DNA of 10,611 bases, from assembly GCA_913773825.1 (NCBI GenBank), contig CAJYHH010001108.1, positions 1-10,611 on the forward strand, written 5' to 3'. The DNA is from Candidatus Sericytochromatia bacterium (GTDB lineage: Bacteria; Cyanobacteriota; Sericytochromatia; UBA7694). Made by a program: the position numbers and the translations under genes. Position 1 is the stretch's first letter; each line of letters begins with the position of its first letter. Positions 6,001-10,611 of this stretch are shown here, one piece after another. The notes below the pieces were generated by a model. That model was given only the letters and a program-made list of their open reading frames with translations, did no database searches and was not told where the DNA came from.

Positions 6001-8472
6001 CTCATAACGCAGCCAGCGGCGACCCTCAGGACCTTCAATCTGGATATCCTCGCGCAGACTGCCTGCCTGAGGGGCCTGCTGAAGCAGCGGCAGCAGGGCC
6101 TGCAACACCGTGGGTGGCAGGCTGTCGATAAACAGCATATTGTCAGTCAGCGGGCGTTGATAGAGCTGCTGATGCAGAGCGACCGCCTGCTGATTATAAG
6201 TCAGAATCCGGTATGCGGTATCGACCAACAGAAAGGCCTGGGACGTATTGTCGAGTAAGGCCCTCAAATTGGCTTCTGAGGTCAGCAGCCCTTGCTCTTT
6301 TTGCTCAAGCAGGCGATGAGCAGAGCGTAGCTCACTATACGCAACCTGAATTTCTTCGTTGCTGGTGTGGAGCTCTTCATTAGATGTCGACAATTCCTCG
6401 TTTGACGCCTGGAGCTCTTCATTGGCCGACTGCAGTTCTTCATTGAGCGCCTGTTGCTGTTGTTGGGCCAGATCTAATTGCCCAACCAGCGCATTGAGTC
6501 GCGATTCACGCATCGCAAGCTCTTGCCGGAGCTCATCAATGCGCAAAGATGCCTGGCTCAGATCAGTTTCAGGCGTGTTGGCGTGAAGCGGGACATGATA
6601 GGGCATCGGCTCAAGGCTTTCAAACACCACCAGCATCCTTTGCTGGCCTGGTTTCCCTGGATGCACGCGCAGCTTCACCCACTGATGTTCATCTGTGCCA
6701 AAACTTTGAGGAAAGCTCGAAACGCAGCGCTGCTCCTGCTGGGCCTGAAGCAGCAGACTTCTGAGCTCAAGCCGCAGTTCGGGTCGACAGACGCTGAGCA
6801 GCTGATGGGTAGCGGGCCCCTGAGGCAGCGTCAGATAGGCCGAAACATCGCCAAATACCTGCTGCAATTCATATGCGTCATTGATTAACACATGCGAATG
6901 AGCATACAGCTCAGAGAACATCTGCTGGACGGCCAGATCATCGTGCTCTGGCTTGAGGTTTGTTGTCAGACCCGTGACTAATCGGGATGACGATTGCAGG
7001 TAATCCCTATGCAAGGGCGTGCGGGTTTTGCTGCGGCGAAAAATTTTGAGGTCTGATTGCACCGGCTCAAACAGACCCTGCCCGGCCTGGACACTTTCAG
7101 ACTTGCCAAGGATCAGCAGACCGTCAGAATGAAGCCCAAAATGAAAGCTTGGGAAGACTTGTTTTTGTACGTCTGCGCCCAGGTAAATCAAGAGATTGCG
7201 GCAAGAAATCAGATCAAGCTTATGAAAAGGAGGATGCATCGTCAGATCGTGCTGAGAAAACACCACCATGCTGCGCAGGGATTTATCAATTTCAAAATCG
7301 TTGTCGTGGCGAACGAAGTAAGCCGCGAGGAGTTCAGGGGGCACCTGCTTAAGGGCTGTCTCGGGATACCTGCCACTGCGGGCCTGCGCCAGGGCCCGTT
7401 CATCAAGGTCGGTCGCAAAAATCTGAACAGGCGTTTTAATCTGGTGTTTGTGCTTCAAGCGATGCAGCAAGAGCGCATAAGTATACGCTTCTTCACCCGT
7501 TGAGCAGGCCGGAATCCAGAGCCTGATGCTCTCACCTGAACCTTTGCTTCGCAATAGCTCCAGCAGATAGTCCTCTAGCCAGCTGAAGACTTCCGGATCG
7601 CGATAAAAAGCCGTTACGCCAATCAGCAGGGTTTTAAACAGCATATCGAGCTCCTGCGGACGGGTCTGAATCCAGGCCAGATAGGCCGTCAGTTCAGGCA
7701 AATTCAGCATGATCTGACGATGCTGAATTCTGCGCAATAATGAACTTGGCTTATACGCCCTAAAATCTGTGCCGCAGCGCTGGGCCAAAAGTCGTAAAAT
7801 CTGGTCTAGCGGTTCGCTGCCAGATTCAGCCAGCATGCTTGCCCCAGACCGGTCGTCGACTTCAGCAATCAGTTTCTGAATTTTAGCCCCAATCTCAGCG
7901 GGCGGCAGAAGATAATCAATATGTCCAGTCTGAATGGCCGCCAGAGGCATGCCCGGCAGCTGAGCGGACTCGGGCGGCTCAGCAAAAGTCCAGCCACCTG
8001 CCCGCTTGACAGGCGCTAATCCCTTGGCTCCGTCCTGGCCACTGCCGGAAAGAATAACCGCAATGGGATGCCAATCAGTCTGATGAGCCAGATCGCGAAA
8101 TAATTGATCCAGCGCGGAGTTAAGCCTGCTTGCCTCAGATGATGGAACCAGCTGAAAGCAGCCTTTAAAAAATCTGGGCTCCATCTGATCCGGCGTAACA
8201 TAGACCATCCCTGCTTCAAGCCGCATCGCAGGCTGAATCCTGACAACAGGCCAGGGAGAAGTTGCTCTGAGCTGCCCGATTAACGGCCCGATTTGCGGCC
8301 CGATTTGCGGCTCGTGCAGCAGCGAGCGTTGCGGCTGGGCAATTATCACGGATAGATTACGAATTTCGACTGGCAGGCCCTGCAAAAATTCATTGATAGG
8401 CTCCAGATCATCAAAAGTTGCGCCGATTACAACCAGGTACTGTAGTGCAAATAAATCATGGGCAACAGACAT
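2986..8472 (-). CDS. CheB-like/CheR/multi-PAS sensor histidine kinase, 1828 aa
   Basis: Start ATG at 8472 is chosen because GAGGA (8481-8485) lies 8 nt upstream; a TTG at 8496 would add eight residues. Domains in order: CheB-like (about 10-200), CheR N-terminal (220-270) and catalytic (285-480, with GVTAFYRDP, ACSTGEEAY, FATDLDE and ISCRNLLIY), a PAS_10-like segment (515-620), a Gln/Glu-rich coiled coil (637-730) with five NEE heptads, seven PAS domains (about 730-1582), HisKA-like (H1610 in ISHNLRAPV) and HATPase (N1724, DNGLG from 1754, GKGLGL from 1781). There is no membrane segment or receiver domain, so it is a cytosolic kinase that signals to a separate regulator. CheR probably binds S-adenosylmethionine and methylates Glu or Gln side chains. 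The CheB-like part has Thr19 for the nucleophilic Ser and no His in the AQPQRS segment where the catalytic His is expected; Asp147 (SGSGQDG) remains. Methylesterase activity is therefore doubtful. Confidence 0.93.
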   Translation of the reverse strand: MSVAHDLFALQYLVVIGATFDDLEPINEFLQGLPVEIRNLSVIIAQPQRSLLHEPQIGPQIGPLIGQLRATSPWPVVRIQPAMRLEAGMVYVTPDQMEPRFFKGCFQLVPSSEASRLNSALDQLFRDLAHQTDWHPIAVILSGSGQDGAKGLAPVKRAGGWTFAEPPESAQLPGMPLAAIQTGHIDYLLPPAEIGAKIQKLIAEVDDRSGASMLAESGSEPLDQILRLLAQRCGTDFRAYKPSSLLRRIQHRQIMLNLPELTAYLAWIQTRPQELDMLFKTLLIGVTAFYRDPEVFSWLEDYLLELLRSKGSGESIRLWIPACSTGEEAYTYALLLHRLKHKHQIKTPVQIFATDLDERALAQARSGRYPETALKQVPPELLAAYFVRHDNDFEIDKSLRSMVVFSQHDLTMHPPFHKLDLISCRNLLIYLGADVQKQVFPSFHFGLHSDGLLILGKSESVQAGQGLFEPVQSDLKIFRRSKTRTPLHRDYLQSSSRLVTGLTTNLKPEHDDLAVQQMFSELYAHSHVLINDAYELQQVFGDVSAYLTLPQGPATHQLLSVCRPELRLELRSLLLQAQQEQRCVSSFPQSFGTDEHQWVKLRVHPGKPGQQRMLVVFESLEPMPYHVPLHANTPETDLSQASLRIDELRQELAMRESRLNALVGQLDLAQQQQQALNEELQSANEELQASNEELSTSNEELHTSNEEIQVAYSELRSAHRLLEQKEQGLLTSEANLRALLDNTSQAFLLVDTAYRILTYNQQAVALHQQLYQRPLTDNMLFIDSLPPTVLQALLPLLQQAPQAGSLREDIQIEGPEGRRWLRYELIPVIGPQQQAMGIAVSCFDITLQEQARQTLEQQNELIDAIFTATDVGLCLIDEQGVLHKVNQRFCQIQGREPEGLLGHHLSELVPPNLREQASAYHEDFVRTGSQPPREWRLSRPDGSYVDIMVTAQPLKHPDGSLFKVATVLDITADKKNRDLLLDTQQLTGIGGWEVELPGGQIHFTPEVYAIYGIPLNQAMDVQKALSFYLPESRARLERALQRASEFGEPYDLELAFRRGNGEQAWVRATCRPTQLDGKTIRLFGTFQNISELRQAQGELHKLSLVAQQIPSMVLITDASFRIDYANAACQTQTGYSLSELIGQDPLVLQQGEQTSADTLLQLRHAQKQQQAIQSEVLFYDRDSKPFWCEVSITPVVNNLGDPSCYIVLQTDISERKRREELLQFQSDILSHVSDAVVVCDLEGQLTYWNKGAERTYGYSEQEALQLSIAALAPVFDAPTFVANYQRGDNPTRSNPEVRCLHKDGNWIWVTLRLDVIYSADRVPLGVIGVSRDITEKRRYETALRQSEETFRTLIEKSTDGILVINTQGIASYVSASTERLLGYTTQELQAIKLFDLVHDQDQIAVKNHYEELASQTSTSSQIEFRVRHRSQSWIWVECNLRHLQHEPHLQGLICNFRDITQRKETEYRLHQHEQLYHSIAENFPRGLVMVLDHRYNCIFAEGQETDPSLRLQAGQSFLDCFPEAVRGQVKNSLSQAFSGQQQGFEIDLGEKGYALSLVPLKDQESGVHRMLVVLQNITEARQAAEEKNRLIQELIAKNDDLNQFTYIISHNLRAPVANLLGLVNLMDFEGHILPQGAETFALFGVTVSRLDETIQDLNRILNIRRHRDEVSKPIDLESELAWTLTHLETLYPALRGWVKTQLEVNRFFGVQAYIQSILYNLISNAVKYARPDQEPHIVIRSGRDDEYIWIEVEDNGLGLDLSLVREKLFRLYMRFHPHIEGKGLGLYLIKSQAEALGGGIRVCSEPGKGTRFHVFFKETGVSLTQAVR
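6337..6444 (-). repeat. Heptad-encoding repeats in the coiled-coil linker of the kinase
   Basis: Five consecutive seven-residue units, NEELQSA, NEELQAS, NEELSTS, NEELHTS and NEEIQVA, occupy residues 677-711. At DNA level they are imperfect 21-nt repeats that have drifted at third positions, so this is an old, selected repeat rather than a recent expansion. Such N-E-E heptads link the CheR part to the PAS part in other fused CheB-CheR-PAS proteins (family knowledge). They probably form a parallel coiled coil that carries the signal between the modules. Confidence 0.85.
8275..8310 (-). repeat. Three 12-nt tandem units in the CheB-like region
   Basis: On the plus strand CCCGATTTGCGG occurs twice in tandem (8287-8310), preceded by the variant CCCGATTAACGG (8275-8286). 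In the protein this gives PQIG-PQIG-PLIG at residues 55-66, just after the segment where the CheB catalytic His is expected. The two identical copies suggest a recent slippage duplication that kept the frame. Confidence 0.85.
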
Positions 8473-8543
8473 GGGGATGGTCCTCAAAAAAAGCAATAAA
8501 CAGGCATTTTCGTCCTCAGTGTAGCGAATGACTCACGTTTTGG

Positions 8544-8570
8544 ACAGTCTATTATTTAAACAGTCTATTA
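8544..8570. promoter_or_regulatory. 11-bp direct repeat upstream of the kinase, candidate operator
   Basis: ACAGTCTATTA occurs at 8544-8554 and again exactly at 8560-8570, with a 16-bp period, about 70-100 bp before the kinase start. Between the repeats and the start, TACACT on the minus strand (8523-8518) could be a -10 box, with TGTCCA as a weak -35 that would abut the proximal repeat. Tandem half-sites next to a promoter suggest a regulator binding site. The TetR-type protein encoded just upstream is an obvious but untested candidate, although TetR proteins usually bind palindromes. Confidence 0.4.
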
Positions 8571-8696
8571 ATTTCACTGATTCCGGTACTGACGCAAACG
8601 TTCAGGCTAAAACCAGAGTTAGTCAAATTGAAATCATCTCAAACAGCTGGATCTGCGCTGAGGCTTTGGCCGTTCCGTCATGGCGATGAAAGCGCT

Positions 8697-9380
8697 TTAA
8701 AGTGTCGGGCTCTTAAGCATCGCCAGGGTCATCTGCTCAAGAAAGACCGCAATTTCTGAATAGTCGCCATCTTTGATTTTTAGCTCTGTCAGGCGCGGCA
8801 TATATTGAGCAAACAAAATCTGCCGATGAGCTGTTTCAATCAGGCTGCTGACAAGCGCCTTAGGACGGGCATAATTGGGCTCAAGCTCATGGATCATCGC
8901 GCCAATTTTAGCCAGGAGCTTTTCATAGCCCATAAACAGGGCCTGATTGTCCTGTGAATCGAGCGTAAGATAGATTTTAGGCGATTCCCGCACCACAATC
9001 CGGCAAAGCGCCGCTTCATCCACATGCGCAAAAAAGGGATCGTAGATCGCTGAGTTAGCGAGCATTTCAAGCGCCTGACGCAGCCGCTTACCAGGATCTG
9101 CTGGTATGTGCTCCAGCTGGTCGAGGCGATAATTTAACCATTCCCAATACCAGGCAACCAGATAACGCAGCAGCTGGTATTTATCTTCAAAATAGCGATA
9201 AATCGAAGCTTCAGTTGAGGGAATTTCAGCTGCCAGTTTACGAAAGGTCAGATGTTCAAAACCCTGCTGATCCATCAGGGTAATGGCAGATTCAACCATC
9301 TTTTTGCCAAGCAGAGTCCGCTCGGGATCTCGCAGATAAAGTTGCTCGTTGAGGGTAAAGGGATATTTTTTATGGCTCAT
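8697..9380 (-). CDS. TetR/AcrR-family transcriptional regulator, 227 aa
   Basis: This is a one-component DNA-binding regulator. Residues about 23-72 form the TetR DNA-binding domain: a first helix (KKMVESAITLMDQQGF), then LTFRKLAAEI and the recognition region PSTEASIYRYFEDKYQLL, matching the family pattern that ends in a Y-x-F-x-x-K element. The remaining 155 residues are the ligand-binding and dimerisation part, which diverges between members and gives no ligand clue here. The N-terminus has an unusual tail of about 22 residues (HKKYPFTLNEQLYLRDPERT). Length is typical. The start is ATG 9380; its own ribosome binding site is weak, and a five-residue upstream frame overlaps it. It lies 77 bp after the asparaginase gene and 224 bp before the kinase gene, all on one strand. 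No clear terminator follows, so read-through into the kinase is possible. A 10-bp palindrome, AAAGCGCTTT, sits at its stop codon (8689-8698). Confidence 0.9.
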   Translation of the reverse strand: MSHKKYPFTLNEQLYLRDPERTLLGKKMVESAITLMDQQGFEHLTFRKLAAEIPSTEASIYRYFEDKYQLLRYLVAWYWEWLNYRLDQLEHIPADPGKRLRQALEMLANSAIYDPFFAHVDEAALCRIVVRESPKIYLTLDSQDNQALFMGYEKLLAKIGAMIHELEPNYARPKALVSSLIETAHRQILFAQYMPRLTELKIKDGDYSEIAVFLEQMTLAMLKSPTL

Positions 9381-9394
9381 AAGGGCTGTCCCAT
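9377..9394 (-). CDS. Possible five-codon leader frame overlapping the tetR start
   Basis: A minus-strand frame MGQPL ends in a TGA that overlaps the tetR ATG as ATGA, an arrangement typical of translational coupling. GGGGG (9399-9403) lies 4 nt before its ATG and could pair with the anti-Shine-Dalgarno sequence using one G-U pair, while tetR itself has no good site. Alternatively TAAAAT, overlapping this region, is a -10 box, in which case the frame would not be transcribed. Confidence 0.25.
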   Translation of the reverse strand: MGQPL

Positions 9395-9457
9395 TTTACC
9401 CCCAATCCCGTTTAGGTGGCAGGCTTTATTGATACCTTAAGACTCTGTATTTGAGAC

Positions 9458-10438
9458 CTACTCGCCCTGGTAAATCTTGACCTGGACTTTACCTGCTTTA
9501 TCGACCCAGCCGTGGTACATGCCTTCGCTATTAAAGGGTGTGGCAATATTGCCGTCTTTATCAACTGAGACCACGCCCCCTTCACCACCGATTTTAACCA
9601 GTTTGTTCATAACCACTTCATTGGCGGCCTGCTGCAGACTCTGTTTGCCGTAGGCCATCAGGGCAAAGATATCGTGGCCGACCACGGAGCGAATAAAAAA
9701 TTCACCGTGACCCGTTGCAGAAACAGCCACGGCCTGATTATTGGCATAGGTGCCAGCCCCAATAATGGGCGAGTCACCAACGCGGTTCCAGCGCTTATTA
9801 GTCATCCCGCCCGTAGAAGTCGCAGCAGCCAGATTGCCGGCTTTATCTAGAGCAACGGCCCCGACTGTGCCTTTATGGCTGGTTTTGCGGGCTTCGGCTT
9901 TGACTTCCTGCAACAAATCCCATTTTTCCTGGGTATAAAAATAGTCCTGGCTGACTAAGCTAAAACCCTGCTGTAAAGCAAATTCCTCAGCGCCCGCACC
10001 GGCTAACATCACATGCGGGGATTTTTCCATCACTGCGCGGGCCAGCGAGACCGGGTTTTTAATGTGACGCACCCCTGCAACAGAACCCGCTGCCAGGGTT
10101 TTGCCGTCCATAATCGCGGCATCCAGCTCATGAGCCCCCTCATAAGTAAACACCGAGCCTTTGCCAGCGTTAAACAAGGGTGAGTCTTCTAAGACTTTAA
10201 CTGAGGCTTCTACGGCATCGAGACTGCGGCCACCGCTTTTAAGCACGGCGTAACCCGCCTGCAGGGCTTTATTGAGATCAGCTTCATAGAGTTTACGCTT
10301 ATCGGGGGTCATCTGGGCTTTGGGCAAGGGGCCTGCACCTCCGTGAATCGCAAGGGCAATAGGCGGTTCAGCAGCCTGAACATGAGCAAGTAAAGTCAGG
10401 GAACAAAGCGCAACAAGGGCGGCAAGTTGGGTTTTCAT
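9458..10438 (-). CDS. iaaA: Secreted isoaspartyl peptidase / L-asparaginase (Ntn-hydrolase, type III), 326 aa
   Basis: The enzyme hydrolyses isoaspartyl dipeptides and L-asparagine and matures by self-cleavage. Residues 1-22 form a signal peptide (MKTQLAALVALCSLTLLAHV then QA, cleavage before AEPP), so it should act in the periplasm or outside. The core follows the Asparaginase_2 family: IHGGAG (31-36), NAGKGSVFT (90-98), ELDAAIMDG (104-112), then the cleavage site HKG-TVGAVALD with Thr191 as the nucleophile released by autoproteolysis. Downstream are ATSTGG (206-211), NKRWNRVGDSPIIGAGTYA with Arg219 and Asp222 as expected substrate contacts, and ATGHGEFFIR (241-250). Asn218 stands where I remember Gly in most members. 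Length is near the roughly 320 residues of Escherichia coli IaaA plus the signal peptide. GAGGA (10446-10450) lies 7 nt before the ATG. It is first of three same-strand genes; possible roles are nitrogen scavenging or clearance of damaged peptides. Confidence 0.93.
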   Translation of the reverse strand: MKTQLAALVALCSLTLLAHVQAAEPPIALAIHGGAGPLPKAQMTPDKRKLYEADLNKALQAGYAVLKSGGRSLDAVEASVKVLEDSPLFNAGKGSVFTYEGAHELDAAIMDGKTLAAGSVAGVRHIKNPVSLARAVMEKSPHVMLAGAGAEEFALQQGFSLVSQDYFYTQEKWDLLQEVKAEARKTSHKGTVGAVALDKAGNLAAATSTGGMTNKRWNRVGDSPIIGAGTYANNQAVAVSATGHGEFFIRSVVGHDIFALMAYGKQSLQQAANEVVMNKLVKIGGEGGVVSVDKDGNIATPFNSEGMYHGWVDKAGKVQVKIYQGE

Positions 10439-10611
10439 CCAGATGTCCTCGATTGATTTACAACTGATTAACGACAGGTTTTGCTATGTATTGAAACACA
10501 TCAGCGCGATTGGTCAAGTGCGCAGCTATCTGCATCTTTGTAAATGCTAAGTTGCCATGAGCGACTGCCTATAGCCCAGAGACTTTTCTTCTTCTATACT
10601 GAAGCATTCCC
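10439..10611. other. Upstream region of the asparaginase gene
   Basis: No gene is seen here. On the minus strand TTGACC (10517-10512) is a fair -35 for the asparaginase gene, but the hexamer 17 bp on (TCAATA) is a poor -10, so the promoter is uncertain. A dyad lies at 10483-10505: GCTATGT and ACATCAGC pair with one unpaired base around ATTGAAAC-like central bases, overlapping the expected promoter; it may be a regulatory site. On the plus strand TATACT at 10595-10600 is a good -10-like hexamer that could serve a divergent gene beyond the window, without a clear -35. Confidence 0.3.

Noticed and set aside
3034..8246. Many reading frames of 60-150 codons on both strands inside the kinase gene
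   Set aside because: They are shadows of the 1828-codon frame, which is supported throughout by recognisable domains; none of the shadows has a recognisable family or a convincing start.
8473..8496. TTG start at 8496 adding eight residues to the kinase
   Set aside because: The ATG at 8472 has GAGGA at 8-nt spacing, which would lie inside the coding region if the TTG were used.

Overview
The window looks like part of a chromosome from a Gram-negative proteobacterium (gamma or beta). The support is a Shine-Dalgarno-led codon style with many CTG, GCC and TTA codons, intermediate GC, a Sec-exported asparaginase and an orphan CheB/CheR/PAS sensor kinase. A closer assignment cannot be read from these genes. 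I see no insertion sequence, prophage, tRNA, rRNA or CRISPR array.

Layout. At the left edge is the 3' part of a plus-strand membrane antiporter of the putative citrate/sodium:proton antiporter group (2-997). A gene-poor stretch of about 860 bp follows (998-1863). It holds a small minus-strand gene of 79 codons with a good ribosome binding site and two consecutive hairpin/T-tract terminators, a doubtful 38-codon membrane peptide frame with possible gene debris around it, and a plausible sigma70 promoter. That promoter faces a plus-strand gene (1864-2898) for a membrane-anchored protein with HESSH and DEW motifs, which I read as an uncharacterised zinc metallopeptidase. It converges on the dominant gene of the window (2986-8472, minus), an 1828-residue sensor kinase. 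Its order is CheB-like, CheR, PAS-like, heptad coiled coil, seven PAS, HisKA-like and HATPase. A perfect 18-bp inverted repeat covers the kinase stop codon between the two convergent genes.

Upstream of the kinase on the same strand are a TetR/AcrR-type regulator (8697-9380) and a secreted isoaspartyl peptidase/L-asparaginase (9458-10438). The intergenic gaps (224 and 77 bp) leave co-transcription open. An 11-bp direct repeat in the gap before the kinase is a candidate operator.

How the genes might work together. Apart from the TetR gene lying next to the kinase, nothing ties them into one pathway. The kinase carries no receiver domain, and no response regulator, CheA or chemoreceptor is present, so its phosphorylation partner must lie elsewhere. 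The most notable protein observation is that its CheB-like domain lacks two of the three catalytic residues of a CheB methylesterase (Ser to Thr, His lost). The CheR methyltransferase motifs and the kinase motifs look intact. I found no convincing evidence of a wholly new multi-gene system.
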